Assembly (NCBI GenBank): GCA_002726865.1
Contig: PBSW01000037.1
Span: 1 to 41,449 of the forward strand
DNA: 41,449 nt
Direction of reading: 5' to 3'
From: Candidatus Bathyarchaeota archaeon
Lineage (GTDB): Archaea; Thermoproteota; Bathyarchaeia; TCS64
Below the pieces are notes generated by a model. That model ran no database searches. It was given only the letters and a program-made list of their open reading frames with translations, and was not told the origin of the DNA. The position numbers were made by a program, and so were the translations under genes. This document shows, piece after piece, positions 1 to 8,401 of this stretch. Each line of letters begins with the position of its first letter. The stretch's first letter is position 1.

Positions 1-86
1 ACAGATCAGGTTATTGAAAACAGTTGCACTATTTGAAAGGCTTATTCTAATTAAGTAAAAAGGGATGAGTAAGGAAAAGGGGTAAG

Positions 87-1343
87 TTAGACTGTACCCT
101 CTTTCCAGGAGGTGAGGTATTTGACCTGCTCTTGGGTGAGGGTGTCGATCTCGAGGCCCATACTACTCAGCTTCAGCTTCGCCACGGTCTCGTCGATGCT
201 CTTAGGGACGTCGTAGATCTTCGGCGGAAGCTTATCCCCAGTCCACACCCACTCGGCAACCAAGGCTTGGTCGGAGAAGCTCATGTCCATCACCTCGCTT
301 GGGTGGCCCTCAGCCGCTGCGAGGTTGACCAGACGCCCCTCTGCGAGGAGGTAAAGCTTTCTGCCGTCCTTGAGCTGGTATTCGTCCAGACTATCCCTGA
401 GTCTCCGCTTCCCCGTGGACAGCTCCTCGAGGGCGGGTATGTTCACCTCAACGTTGAAATGGCCCGAGTTCGCCATGATGGCCCCGCTCTTCATCGCCTT
501 GATGTGGTGTCTGTCGATGACATGGACGTTCCCAGTACTCGTAACGAAGATGTCCCCAACCTTCGCCGCCTCTGCCATGGTCATCACCCGGAACCCGTCC
601 ATGACCGCCTCCAGCGCCCTCAGCGGGTTCACCTCAGTCACAATGACGTTAGCCCCCATACCCCTGGCCCTATCGGCAATGCCCCTAGCGCACCAGCCGT
701 ATCCCCCCACCACAAAGTTTTTTCCAGCGAGCAACACGGCTGTGGCCCTCAGGATGCCGTCGATGGTACTCTGACCCGTACCATACTGATTGTCAAACAT
801 GTGCTTGGTGGCGGTGTCGTTTACCGCGATGATTGGGTATTTGAGCTCCCCGTCGGCCTCCATCGCCCTGAGCCTAATGACACCGGTAGTGGTCTCCTCG
901 CTTCCCCCTTTGATATTATCGATTAGGCCCTGGCGGTGGCTGTGAATGGCGTTTACTAAGTCAGCCCCGTCGTCTGTAGTGTAGTTTGGCTTATGATCCA
1001 GCACCTTGTCGACGCACCAGTAATACTCATCGGAGGTCTGTTCCCTCCACGCGTAAACCGAGGTCCCGTCACTGACTAAGGATGCAACCACGGCGTCATT
1101 GGTCGAGAGGGGGTTAGATCCGCAGAGTATTACCTTAGCCCCCCCAGCTTCCAGGGCCTTCACGAGGACCGCTGTCTCCTTGGTGGCGTGGAGGCAGGCC
1201 CCTAAAATGACTCCCTTTAGGGGTTTCTCCTTCTCGAATCGCTTTGTTATCAGAGCCAGAACCGGCATATGAGCCTTGGCCCATTCGATGAGGAGCGTCC
1301 CGTCGTTTGCAAGTCCCTCGTCCTTTATCTTATAACTCGGCAA
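87..1343 (-). CDS. ahcY: Adenosylhomocysteinase (S-adenosyl-L-homocysteine hydrolase)
   Basis: Cytosolic enzyme that reversibly splits S-adenosylhomocysteine into adenosine and homocysteine, removing the product inhibitor of methyltransferases. The protein shows the family signature [11 protein letters not shown] followed by YGTGQST, the NAD-binding stretch GGYGWCARG, and STGNVHVI in the cofactor domain. Length is about 418 residues, normal for archaeal members. The open frame continues upstream to 1457, but homology to the usual N-terminus (YKIKDEGLA, then [11 protein letters not shown]) starts just after a TTG at 1343 that has GGTG about 8 bases upstream, so I chose that start. It lies about 50 bases downstream of the DUF424 gene on the same strand and is probably co-transcribed with aIF2 beta. 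Identity is certain; the start is less so. Confidence 0.95.
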   Translation of the reverse strand: MPSYKIKDEGLANDGTLLIEWAKAHMPVLALITKRFEKEKPLKGVILGACLHATKETAVLVKALEAGGAKVILCGSNPLSTNDAVVASLVSDGTSVYAWREQTSDEYYWCVDKVLDHKPNYTTDDGADLVNAIHSHRQGLIDNIKGGSEETTTGVIRLRAMEADGELKYPIIAVNDTATKHMFDNQYGTGQSTIDGILRATAVLLAGKNFVVGGYGWCARGIADRARGMGANVIVTEVNPLRALEAVMDGFRVMTMAEAAKVGDIFVTSTGNVHVIDRHHIKAMKSGAIMANSGHFNVEVNIPALEELSTGKRRLRDSLDEYQLKDGRKLYLLAEGRLVNLAAAEGHPSEVMDMSFSDQALVAEWVWTGDKLPPKIYDVPKSIDETVAKLKLSSMGLEIDTLTQEQVKYLTSWKEGTV

Positions 1344-1392
1344 AAAATACACCAGCTTGACTTTCCGTCTCGAGTATATGGAGGTTATGGCA

Positions 1393-1701
1393 TTATAGGT
1401 GGACGATCTGGGCGTGGGGCACGTCACCGAGGTAGATGATCCCTGCCTCCTGAACAAGGTTATACTCGATAGCCGCCTTGACGATCCTCACTCCCACCAT
1501 GTTAACAATCGTGGCCTTCCCCATAGCCTCTATAGCCTCCGTGAGGCAGCAGAGGGTACCCTTATAGAACCGTTCACTCACCTCAAATGGGGTTCTCCCC
1601 CCTTTCAGGGTCATCCCCAAAATCTCCGCGTCGCATACCGCAACCAAGAGGTCCCGTCCTTGGCGAATCGTGTTAACGTAGACCTCTTCCAACGGTCTCA
1701 C
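1393..1701 (-). CDS. DUF424 family protein
   Basis: Small archaeal protein of about 102 residues and unknown biochemical function. Recognisable family features are [15 protein letters not shown] near the N-terminus, a central FYKG segment, and the C-terminal VPHAQIVHL. The GTG start at 1701 overlaps the aIF2 beta stop as GTGA, with GGTGGG a few bases upstream, which indicates translational coupling. A longer in-frame extension exists upstream but would run inside the aIF2 beta zinc ribbon, so I rejected it. DUF424 genes are often found beside aIF2 beta in archaea, which supports the call and hints at a translation-related role. That role is inference only. Confidence 0.85.
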   Translation of the reverse strand: MRPLEEVYVNTIRQGRDLLVAVCDAEILGMTLKGGRTPFEVSERFYKGTLCCLTEAIEAMGKATIVNMVGVRIVKAAIEYNLVQEAGIIYLGDVPHAQIVHL

Positions 1702-2108
1702 TTCCCACCTATGGAGCTCCGGGCCCCACAGGCATCGCATTGAAGGAAGAAGAGGCGCCTCTCTTTCACGATCTGGGTGTCAGGTCGCTTACAAACGGTG
1801 CAGACCACGTACTTGGCGGAGTAAACGTCCAGAAGGTTGCGGATGGAGTCACGTCGGAAACGGCCTTGGAAAATCGCCCGGGTACCGTCGAATCGGGGCA
1901 ATGTGGCCATCTCCCCAGAGAGGAACTTGAGAAGATGCTCCGGGTCCCTACCAACATAGTCTGCGATATACTTGAAGTTCATGATTACGGTTCGCCGTCC
2001 AATGCTTCTTACATCGGGGCGGGGGACAGTCCACCTCTCATAGATCTTAACTTGCTCAGGGATTTCCCCGTAGGCCCTGTCGAGCATAGCCCTGTAATCT
2101 TTTTCCAT
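1698..2108 (-). CDS. eif2b: Translation initiation factor aIF2 subunit beta
   Basis: Beta subunit of the heterotrimeric aIF2 that delivers initiator Met-tRNA to the small ribosomal subunit. At 136 residues it has the archaeal length. It shows the core alpha-beta domain (RRTVIMNFKYIADYVGRDPEHLLKFL) and a C-terminal C2-C2 zinc ribbon with cysteines at about 103, 106, 124 and 127. The ATG at 2108 is preceded by GGAGA. The stop overlaps the DUF424 start. The alpha subunit is encoded at 2601-3386 on the same strand; the gamma subunit is not in the window. The 290 bases upstream carry no gene, so this probably begins its own transcript with DUF424 and the SAH hydrolase. Confidence 0.96.
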   Translation of the reverse strand: MEKDYRAMLDRAYGEIPEQVKIYERWTVPRPDVRSIGRRTVIMNFKYIADYVGRDPEHLLKFLSGEMATLPRFDGTRAIFQGRFRRDSIRNLLDVYSAKYVVCTVCKRPDTQIVKERRLFFLQCDACGARSSIGGK

Positions 2109-2397
2109 TAAGATATGTTCTCCTTTACTCCGATTTAACCCAGTTGCCTAGGCTTCAAATTCTACGCGGAGCCATCCTCAAAAAGGTTTCCGCGCGCTTT
2201 AGTCTCCCATTTTGGGTATCCAGAGGGAGAAACCTGTGACGAGGACTCCCACCTTTTAGAACACACACATATCTTAATCGCTTCAACAAAGGACGTACTA
2301 GATATCTTCATATAACTCTTAATAATCCATTTCACCTATATTGTAATGGTAAAAAACAAGCTTCAAAATGCTCCCCCACACGGAAAGCATATGTGAA
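2109..2397. other. Intergenic region between aIF2 beta and Nop10
   Basis: I see no convincing gene here. The sequence has a CGCGCG element at about 2191, one of several in the gaps of this window, and is AT-rich toward the Nop10 end. It presumably holds the promoter of the aIF2 beta transcript and the 3' end of the Nop10 transcript. I could not single out a TATA box with confidence. Confidence 0.5.
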
Positions 2398-2589
2398 TCA
2401 TGCAGAAACAGTCTTTTTGTCCTTATCGCGCCCAACTCGACGCATTTTAAGCCGGTATTTCCGGTATTTATCCTCCAATGAAAACTTGGCGGGATAAGGA
2501 AGCTTGACTGGCCCTCCGCACTTTGGGCAAGAATCCGTTTGGAGGGTGTAAAGGCCACATAGTTTACACCGTCTTAGAAGCAAGACCAA
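2398..2589 (-). CDS. nop10: H/ACA ribonucleoprotein protein Nop10
   Basis: Small structural subunit of the H/ACA guide RNA-protein complex that pseudouridylates rRNA together with Cbf5, Gar1 and L7Ae. The 63-residue protein has the family layout: an N-terminal zinc ribbon with cysteines at 8, 11, 21 and 24 and a linker with PYPAKFSLEDKYRKYR, which lies on Cbf5 in known structures. The basic tail RRVGRDKDKK is slightly longer than usual. The start is a TTG giving MVLLLRRC, which aligns with the usual N-terminus, and GGGAG lies about 10 bases upstream. It follows aIF2 alpha by 11 bases, a conserved archaeal arrangement. Confidence 0.95.
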   Translation of the reverse strand: MVLLLRRCKLCGLYTLQTDSCPKCGGPVKLPYPAKFSLEDKYRKYRLKMRRVGRDKDKKTVSA

Positions 2590-2600
2590 GGTGAATCTCC

Positions 2601-3386
2601 CTAACTTCTAGAGAATGAGATATTACCCTCTTGACCCTCCCAGGCCTCTGTAGCGAACTGGATCACTTCGCCGAGGGCAATCTCTGCCTTCCTGTAATCT
2701 TCTGCAGTGACCTCAATCCTGTATTTCGGCGAGGCTAAGCTGTAGATACTAGCCTTGGCATTGAGGTCTATTGCGACATTCTGCGCCTCGTTCAGCGTCT
2801 CCTTAATCTCATTGATGCCCCTCGGGGCCAAAGATGTGATCTCAAGCTCCCCTTGGATAGTTACACCTTTGATAACAATTTTATCCAAAGCGATCGCGGC
2901 GAGAATCTTAGAGGCCTTTTTGGTTACCCCGGCCTCATGAAGAGCTTCGGCCCCACGCTTAGCAGCTGCTTCAAGGCCATCGTAAAGGCTGCCGTAGTAC
3001 TCTACTATCTTGGTCCCCCTCTTGATATAGAAGTCATTAACGTCAACTTTGAGCTTGGCCGCTGCGGCCGTTATGAGAGTCTCGGCCTTGCGGTGCTTCT
3101 TCCACTCTTCCAGCTTTCTCCTCTTATCGTCTTGGCTGACTCGTCTAAGAGATAAGTCTATCTGGCCCTTAGAGGGATCGACCCGCTGAACCTGAAGGAC
3201 GGCCTTTTGCCGCTCCCTAACGTGGCTCCGGATGTTCCTTACCCAACGAGACGAAATCTCCGAAATATGGAGGAGCCCTTCCTTCCCCCTATGCTCGTCG
3301 AGGGAAACATAGGCTCCGTGACCCACGATTCTCGTGACCGTGACGACGACGATGTCCCCGACCTCAGGCCACTCGGGTTTTCCCAT
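2601..3386 (-). CDS. eif2a: Translation initiation factor aIF2 subunit alpha
   Basis: Alpha subunit of aIF2, which stabilises initiator tRNA binding on the ribosome. The protein (about 261 residues) has an N-terminal S1/OB domain (GDIVVVTVTRIVGHGAYVSL, then EGLLHISEIS), a central helical domain and a C-terminal alpha-beta domain ending in the segment KYRIEVTAEDYRKAE. A TTG six bases upstream of the ATG at 3386 is an alternative start. The gene begins 11 bases after the S27e stop and is followed by Nop10. The order L44e, S27e, aIF2 alpha, Nop10 is typical of archaea. Confidence 0.96.
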   Translation of the reverse strand: MGKPEWPEVGDIVVVTVTRIVGHGAYVSLDEHRGKEGLLHISEISSRWVRNIRSHVRERQKAVLQVQRVDPSKGQIDLSLRRVSQDDKRRKLEEWKKHRKAETLITAAAAKLKVDVNDFYIKRGTKIVEYYGSLYDGLEAAAKRGAEALHEAGVTKKASKILAAIALDKIVIKGVTIQGELEITSLAPRGINEIKETLNEAQNVAIDLNAKASIYSLASPKYRIEVTAEDYRKAEIALGEVIQFATEAWEGQEGNISFSRS

Positions 3387-3397
3387 GCTCAATCGGT

Positions 3398-3598
3398 TTA
3401 CCCCAAAACGGCTAAGATTGGACTATGGATCTTTGCCTTTCCACCAGTCGGCTCAGCCATTATCTCCCCACAAGTCCTACAATTAATGACGTGGGTTGTG
3501 TGACTGAAAATTATCTGTTCACTCTCGCAGGTCCTGCAACGGACTCTGAGAAACCTAGAGGATGGCCGGGGTATAAGTGTCTCCCACTTCATGGACAT
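3398..3598 (-). CDS. rps27e: Small ribosomal subunit protein eS27
   Basis: Zinc-ribbon protein of the small ribosomal subunit. The 66-residue product has CRTC at about 21-24 and a second CRTC at 40-43, separated by the usual FSHTTHVINC stretch, and the C-terminal GGKAKI. The ATG at 3598 overlaps the L44e stop in the sequence TGATG, and a strong Shine-Dalgarno (GGAGGTC) lies inside the end of the L44e gene. A TTG one codon upstream is less likely. It is translationally coupled to L44e. Confidence 0.96.
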   Translation of the reverse strand: MSMKWETLIPRPSSRFLRVRCRTCESEQIIFSHTTHVINCRTCGEIMAEPTGGKAKIHSPILAVLG

Positions 3599-3873
3599 CA
3601 AACGACCTCCAATTTCCTGAGCCTAATACCCTTCCTCTGGAGTGTGTAATTACACTCAATGCACTTCAGCATCTGGGTCTGCTTCTTGGAAACCTTTGCC
3701 TGATTATGTTGGAGAGGGAATTTTTGGCCGCCGAAGCCTTTCTTTCGCCTCGCCTGATGTCTCTCCCCCTTCTTTGCGCCTCTCCTCTTTCCAGCCTTGT
3801 AGATGGAGACTGAGTGATCTGTGTGGGTATTGCACCTTGGACAGTAGGTCCGCATGGAACTAGGAATCTTCAT
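3598..3873 (-). CDS. rpl44e: Large ribosomal subunit protein eL42 (L44e)
   Basis: Ribosomal protein lying near the E site of the large subunit. The 91-residue sequence has the zinc-binding pairs C11/C14 and C71/C74, the basic stretch KAGKRRGAKKGERHQARRKK and the conserved GFGGQ. The ATG start at 3873 follows the Gins51 stop by two bases. It heads the conserved L44e-S27e pair. Length and motifs match the archaeal family throughout. Confidence 0.96.
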   Translation of the reverse strand: MKIPSSMRTYCPRCNTHTDHSVSIYKAGKRRGAKKGERHQARRKKGFGGQKFPLQHNQAKVSKKQTQMLKCIECNYTLQRKGIRLRKLEVV

Positions 3874-3875
3874 CT

Positions 3876-4433
3876 CTAAATATCGACCTCTTTTGCGATG
3901 CCCCGCCTTATTAGGTTTTCAGCGTTCTCCACGGGGAGGGATACTACGTCCTCAGGCTCAAAGGGGCCGTATGTCTTCATGTCAATCCCCATGATCGCAG
4001 GGACTGCCTGGAGGAACCGGACCACCTTAAGACCCGCCTTTTGTGGGGGCTTTGCGTCTACATGAGGTAAGCGCCCCATTAATATATCTTTCAATCCCCC
4101 CTCGTAGCTCATCAGAAGACTCCGGAGGTCGCTGAGAAAGCTTCTCTCTATCTGAGTTAAGGAAGATCCGGCTATCGCAATCCTGTTAAGCTCCGCCTCT
4201 ACAATCTTCCTAAGCCTCCTGCTGGAAATTTCTTTGAGGAGTCTCTCAACGTTAACCTGTTCCTTCTCTGAGATCCGCCCCTTTAGGGAGGTTTTATCGA
4301 GCATTCGATTCTCCCTCCTAAGTTCTGCGAGGTACTCAGTCATTTTCCCAAAAAAATTATCTGGGAGAGCCTGGAGTTCCCCAGAACGCTTCTCCCTCTT
4401 ACAAACATCTAGGAGCCTTGAGTATTTATCCAT
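3876..4433 (-). CDS. gins51: GINS complex subunit, Gins51 (Gins15) type
   Basis: Subunit of the archaeal GINS complex, which with MCM and Cdc45/RecJ forms the replicative CMG helicase. About 185 residues. The N-terminal half is helical (A domain, with LPDNFF at about residue 25). The C-terminal 50 residues form the small B domain (KVVRFLQAVP, GPFEPEDVVSLP). B at the C-terminus marks the Gins51 class rather than Gins23. The ATG at 4433 overlaps the PriS stop as TGATG; an upstream in-frame extension lies inside PriS and was rejected. No Gins23 gene is visible here. Confidence 0.88.
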   Translation of the reverse strand: MDKYSRLLDVCKREKRSGELQALPDNFFGKMTEYLAELRRENRMLDKTSLKGRISEKEQVNVERLLKEISSRRLRKIVEAELNRIAIAGSSLTQIERSFLSDLRSLLMSYEGGLKDILMGRLPHVDAKPPQKAGLKVVRFLQAVPAIMGIDMKTYGPFEPEDVVSLPVENAENLIRRGIAKEVDI

Positions 4434-5668
4434 CAGTTCACAACCCTCGCCGACTTTCTGCACAGGAAAAACATCGCGACCGCCATGGGAAGCTCTTGGG
4501 TCTCCTCTTTGAAGGGCCCATAGCTCTCCCCCTGGAGACTGATCTCGGGGGCATGTTTAATGTAGATCTTCTTATGCCCCTCTTGGAATGCAACAGCTTT
4601 GGTAAGAGGATCATAATCCGGGAGGTCCTCGATGGTGACGTTCTGGGTGAGCCATCCCGTCTTACCATGGAGAGTATTGGGAAGCCGTATCAATCTTTTG
4701 AGATCAGTGGTCACCACGGTATCGATCGCCGAAGCCTGCTCTTCCACTGCTATATTCAGCAGATTTCCCATGGACTTTTTGTCAATATATCGTACGATGC
4801 GGCTGGGATGCTGATTCATCAAAGAAGAGAGGATCTTGTCTTTCTCCACGACCAGATCCCGGGTGGTTTTCCTGCTCAATCTCAGCGCTTTAATCTCATC
4901 AGGGGTCGACTTTCCGATGAAATCGTAAAGGGCCCTGATGGTTCTTCCCCTCCAGCCACCGCGCTCCAGCATGGATCCGCCCCCCGCATGCCTCGGGGTA
5001 AGGCCTTGATATTGGGCCTCTATCCCTATCCCTAGGATGTAATCCACCACCTCCCGCCTTGCCAGCTGATCGAGTTCCTTTGCCACCGGGCTCCTCACAT
5101 GGACATGGTACCCCCGATTCCCCGAAAAGTTAACCGAGAGCTCGGAGGGCTGGAAGCCAAAATCCTGGATCAGCATATCTATGAGCTTCTGGGCCTCGTA
5201 CTTCGCTGCGTCAAGGCAGTTCCCGCATATCCAATTCTCTAGGAAATAGGTTGCTTTACCACAACCCGGGCAACGTTCCGGGGGATGCCCCTTCCCTGCC
5301 TCTCCGCAGGCCTTACAGGTCCAGCGGTCATGGATCTTCTGGCAGGAGAGAACAAAGTGGTCTGCGTCTATGTCAAAAATAAGGTCCGCCCCAATCCAGC
5401 CCTTTTCCACCATTGAGGCCCGGGGTTTATTGTAATAAGCTGCCGAGAAGTAAGAGTGGGCAGGGGAGTAGTTCCTCAGATATCCCCTGAGCTCCTCGAT
5501 GACCTCGAAACCGATGTGGCGGAACATGGTCCTTCCCCTGAATGAGAGAAACCCGAACTCACGATGCTTGATCTCTGGGGGAGCATCCACGCACTGAGCT
5601 CCGGTAGAATAAAATTTACCGAACTGATTCGAGACGTACTCTACGCTTCCCAAGTCCTGCTCGATCAT
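4433..5668 (-). CDS. priS: DNA primase small (catalytic) subunit PriS
   Basis: Catalytic subunit of the archaeo-eukaryotic primase, which makes RNA/DNA primers at the fork. At 411 residues it is somewhat longer than many archaeal PriS. The metal-binding pair is visible as D99 and D101 in FDIDAD. SGNRGYHVHV near residue 190 supplies nucleotide-binding residues. Between them, six cysteines in three CxxC pairs (118/121, 133/136, 148/151) give a cysteine-rich zinc region. PriL lies upstream in the same run, separated by a 61-residue unknown, and Gins51 follows by a one-base overlap. Confidence 0.95.
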   Translation of the reverse strand: MIEQDLGSVEYVSNQFGKFYSTGAQCVDAPPEIKHREFGFLSFRGRTMFRHIGFEVIEELRGYLRNYSPAHSYFSAAYYNKPRASMVEKGWIGADLIFDIDADHFVLSCQKIHDRWTCKACGEAGKGHPPERCPGCGKATYFLENWICGNCLDAAKYEAQKLIDMLIQDFGFQPSELSVNFSGNRGYHVHVRSPVAKELDQLARREVVDYILGIGIEAQYQGLTPRHAGGGSMLERGGWRGRTIRALYDFIGKSTPDEIKALRLSRKTTRDLVVEKDKILSSLMNQHPSRIVRYIDKKSMGNLLNIAVEEQASAIDTVVTTDLKRLIRLPNTLHGKTGWLTQNVTIEDLPDYDPLTKAVAFQEGHKKIYIKHAPEISLQGESYGPFKEETQELPMAVAMFFLCRKSARVVN

Positions 5669-5698
5669 TTGTTCACACTTAATAGAATTTTCGAAACT

Positions 5699-5884
5699 TT
5701 AAAAACCACTTTCCTTAAGGGGAGGAATATTAATCCTGAAGTCATTGTACTCACAATCTCCACATAGCTCCGGGTTGTACCTCACGAGATTGTCATACTT
5801 CCTGCAGAAATGAAGACCGTAATTGACAAGCCGTAAAGTCTTATCATTCTGCTCCTTGGCTCCTATCGCTCCCTTCTCCTGCAC
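5699..5884 (-). CDS. Unknown small protein between PriL and PriS
   Basis: I do not recognise this 61-residue product. It begins with GTG immediately after the PriL stop (the stop and start are one base apart) and ends 30 bases before PriS, so it fits the operon spacing well. It has three cysteines: one in LHFCRKYDN and a CGDC pair, with several aromatic residues between them. This could be a small metal site, though a fourth ligand is not obvious. It is much shorter than PriX, the third primase subunit of Sulfolobales, and I see no similarity. A role with primase is inferred from position only. Confidence 0.6.
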   Translation of the reverse strand: MQEKGAIGAKEQNDKTLRLVNYGLHFCRKYDNLVRYNPELCGDCEYNDFRINIPPLKESGF

Positions 5885-5885
5885 A

Positions 5886-6959
5886 TTAATTATCCACGAG
5901 CGCTAAGTCCGCACTTTCCAGACTTTGTTTTCTCTGGATGTCCCTCACCTTTATTCTGTAAAAGTGTAAAGGATGCTTGGTGTGCTGACAGAGCCTCTCA
6001 GGGTTAATGCAAACGCTGTGGGTCTTGAATGTGGAACATGTGGGCGGCGTATATTTGGTCCGACCCCCCCTGAGCCCGGCTATGTGCTCTATCTGGTACC
6101 GAGTAAACTCCTCATCGAAATCTGTAACGGACATAAAGAGACTCACGATCTCGTCAATATCCATCCCCACATTGATCAGGAAAGACGTAAGGCCGAACCG
6201 CTCCATATGGCTGAGCCTCTTTCCCACCATAAGTCCCTCGTACGCATGCCGAATGCATGGGGGAAAAGCTTCGTTCACGAGTTTCGGGGGAAGATCACCC
6301 CCCATTAGTCTCATCCTATTCTCCTCGAAAATCTTCTTGAGGATCTCCACTTTAGCCCCAAGGGGACCGGGGAGAGATATCTGGCCGCGTTTTGAAACCA
6401 GATTTTTGATTCGCCCTTGGATCTCTTCCTGTAATAGCCTGCTTGCCTCCCTCCTTGTTAGAAGAACGTAACCTCCCTTCATAAGCCGGTTCACGATCTT
6501 CCACTTGGGCTCTCTGAAAACCGCAGCATTCCTCAGGTAATCACTAAAAAGCAACTCAAACTTATACACACGTCCGTCAAGCCTCTCGTCAACAAGTCTG
6601 AGGGTCCAACCGAATTCGAGTCTTGCGATCTTAGCCAATCGCTCCTCCGTCTCGTCTTTCAGGAGTCCTTGAGCCCTCACCGCCTCCGAGAGGGCATATC
6701 TTCTGAAGAGGAATTCCTCTCCCAAGGCGGTAACGAACATGTTGCCTACAGGAAAAGATAACAGCTCCATGATAGTGTCTTCTAGCTCGGAGGTAGTCTC
6801 ACCGTTTATTATGGCCTGAGCGACTCGCTTCTCGGCCCGGTCCAGGACTTTTGCGTGTCCTGGATCCATAAGATCCTCTAAGGTTAGGTCTATGGCATGA
6901 ACGAGTGTAACAGCGTTGTGGAGGAAAGGGTATTTAGCAGCCTCCCTCTCGGAGATCAC
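5886..6959 (-). CDS. priL: DNA primase large subunit PriL
   Basis: Regulatory subunit of the primase, which binds the template and carries an iron-sulfur cluster. About 357 residues. The four cluster cysteines are at 235 (FPPCIRHAYEG), 308 (TPPTC), 317 (HSVC) and 324 (RLCQHTKHPLHFY), the exact family pattern. The N-terminal two thirds are helical. The start is GTG at 6959; no better start is seen because the frame is closed by a TAG not far upstream. It is followed without a gap by the 61-residue unknown and then PriS. Confidence 0.94.
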   Translation of the reverse strand: MISEREAAKYPFLHNAVTLVHAIDLTLEDLMDPGHAKVLDRAEKRVAQAIINGETTSELEDTIMELLSFPVGNMFVTALGEEFLFRRYALSEAVRAQGLLKDETEERLAKIARLEFGWTLRLVDERLDGRVYKFELLFSDYLRNAAVFREPKWKIVNRLMKGGYVLLTRREASRLLQEEIQGRIKNLVSKRGQISLPGPLGAKVEILKKIFEENRMRLMGGDLPPKLVNEAFPPCIRHAYEGLMVGKRLSHMERFGLTSFLINVGMDIDEIVSLFMSVTDFDEEFTRYQIEHIAGLRGGRTKYTPPTCSTFKTHSVCINPERLCQHTKHPLHFYRIKVRDIQRKQSLESADLALVDN

Positions 6960-7578
6960 TTTTGGGCCACTTCCAAACCTATGGAAACACGGGGGAATAT
7001 TATCCTTTTCCCAAAAAGTGCCAGGCTAGATTGGACCTTTGACCCTAATAGAGGCTACACGCGTACCCTCGCTCAAGCAGTAGAATGCCATTTCCAAGCG
7101 TGTTCCTAGAGGTCGCCGTCCCTCTAGTCTCCGTGGTCTTGCTGAATATCAGTGCTACCGTTTTCTTTTCGAAAAGTAACATCAACAGGGATTACGAAAA
7201 TAGATTCATTAGTTGAGTGAACTGGTCGGTCCCCTTCCATGTGAACGCTAATCCCTCCATCGACTTGATGGCAGTTATAACGCATCTGACATAGACATGT
7301 TGGGGGGGGGTTAACGTGATAGAAAAAGAGGTAGAAAACAATTCTCTCAACGGGGATGATGTCAGTCATAAATGCGAACTACTCGGGTAGTGCATTCAGT
7401 CTTGCGCGCGCGTCAAATCCCTCTAGATCAGGTCTAACGAGGGCATTAATGGATCTTAGGAGATGCAAAAGCTCCATCATTAAAGGTATAAAAACAGAAG
7501 AACCGGACAATTTGAGATTCCTCTTGGCAATTTATGTTAACAAGTGAACCGTGAAAGTAAAGATTTATTACAGAAAAG
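6960..7578. other. Gap between PriL and PCNA with an amber-interrupted frame
   Basis: No intact gene over 60 codons is convincing. The minus strand has a frame from an ATG pair at 7480 that meets one TAG at 7379-7381 and then stays open to 7124; it is listed separately. The gap also holds a CGCGCG run near 7404 and a run of nine G near 7303. An isolated TATA-like sequence on the plus strand near 7485 has no gene after it. Confidence 0.5.
7124..7480 (-). pseudogene. Reading frame interrupted by one TAG, unknown product
   Basis: Reading from an ATG at 7480, 33 codons (starting MMELLHLLRSINALV) are followed by TAG, then by 84 further codons in the same frame, to a final TAG at 7124. The part after the amber has its own ATG (MTDIIPVERIVFYLFF) and would give 81 residues. 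I recognise no family. The frame crosses a run of nine C on the coding strand, so a sequencing or polymerase slip could change its second half. It may be a decayed gene, two short genes, or an amber-readthrough gene. It sits between PCNA and PriL on their strand. Confidence 0.3.
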
Positions 7579-8331
7579 TTAGACGCCGATACAGGGCGCC
7601 AAATAGTATAACAGATGTCCTTGGGGGAGCTCGAAATCCATCTTAATGGGCATATCTGTAGAGATCTCCAGGTTGGCGACCTCGCTGGATGCCGTGACTG
7701 CGTTAACGATGTCCTGGAGGTAGCTTAACGTGAAAGTGGCGCTCGCGGCCTCCTCCATTTTGATCTCTAAAAGTTCGTCAGAATCCTTCGCCCACTCGCT
7801 ATGAGCGCTCCCCATATCCCCAGTGGCGTTCACTTTGAAGATGTCGCTCGCGACCTCCATCTTAACATGTTCACTTACCAGGGTAGAGTCCCTGATGGCC
7901 CTCCGGAGGCTCTGAGTTAGGATTCGCGCTGAAGCCTTGAAGAAAATCTTGGGCTGAGGTACCTCGTCGTCTAGGGGCTCTAGGATTGGCATAGAGAACC
8001 TGCGGGTGTGTCCACCCCTCTTACAGTGAATGTTCAGCCTAGCGTTGGGCTCATCTAGTCTAATCCGAACATTCTCGTCCTTATCTACTCTGTCAATGAA
8101 CTTGAGGAACTCACCGATGTTCAGGGTGAGCCTATTCTCCCCCTCACAGATGTATTTGTCAAAGAACTCACTAGGGAGCTCAAAGTCTACCATGGCTACG
8201 TGGCTCGGGTCCATAGCTAGTAGCTTCATCTTGGCCCCGTCTATATTGAAAGTTCCCTCGTCGACGATGACCGATAATGCTTTTACCAGGTTTCGGAAGG
8301 TGTCGATTCGTGATAATTCTACTTCAAACAA
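7579..8331 (-). CDS. pcn: DNA polymerase sliding clamp (PCNA)
   Basis: Ring-shaped processivity factor for replicative polymerase, FEN1, ligase and other clamp clients. The 250-residue protein has the standard two-domain clamp pattern: VDFELPSEFFDKYICE near residue 50, the interdomain region around EPLDDEVPQPKIFFKASA, and the C-terminal LLYYLAPCIGV, where IAP or APC-like endings are typical. The start codon is TTG at 8331, with GAGGGG just upstream; no in-frame ATG gives a sensible N-terminus. It lies with TFS upstream and primase downstream, all on the minus strand. Confidence 0.95.
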   Translation of the reverse strand: MFEVELSRIDTFRNLVKALSVIVDEGTFNIDGAKMKLLAMDPSHVAMVDFELPSEFFDKYICEGENRLTLNIGEFLKFIDRVDKDENVRIRLDEPNARLNIHCKRGGHTRRFSMPILEPLDDEVPQPKIFFKASARILTQSLRRAIRDSTLVSEHVKMEVASDIFKVNATGDMGSAHSEWAKDSDELLEIKMEEAASATFTLSYLQDIVNAVTASSEVANLEISTDMPIKMDFELPQGHLLYYLAPCIGV

Positions 8332-8401
8332 TGGAACCCCTCAGTTTTGATGGTGGTTATGACTATACTTAGGCATGGAGTTATCTAAAAAGATGCCCCC
8401 T

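Noticed and set aside
132..926. Long plus-strand open frame over the adenosylhomocysteinase gene
   Set aside because: It is the antisense of a certain gene and has no family features; GC-rich codons leave the opposite strand open.
2319..2558. Alternative minus-strand frame overlapping Nop10
   Set aside because: Nop10 with its four cysteines is clearly the real gene; the other frame is its shadow.
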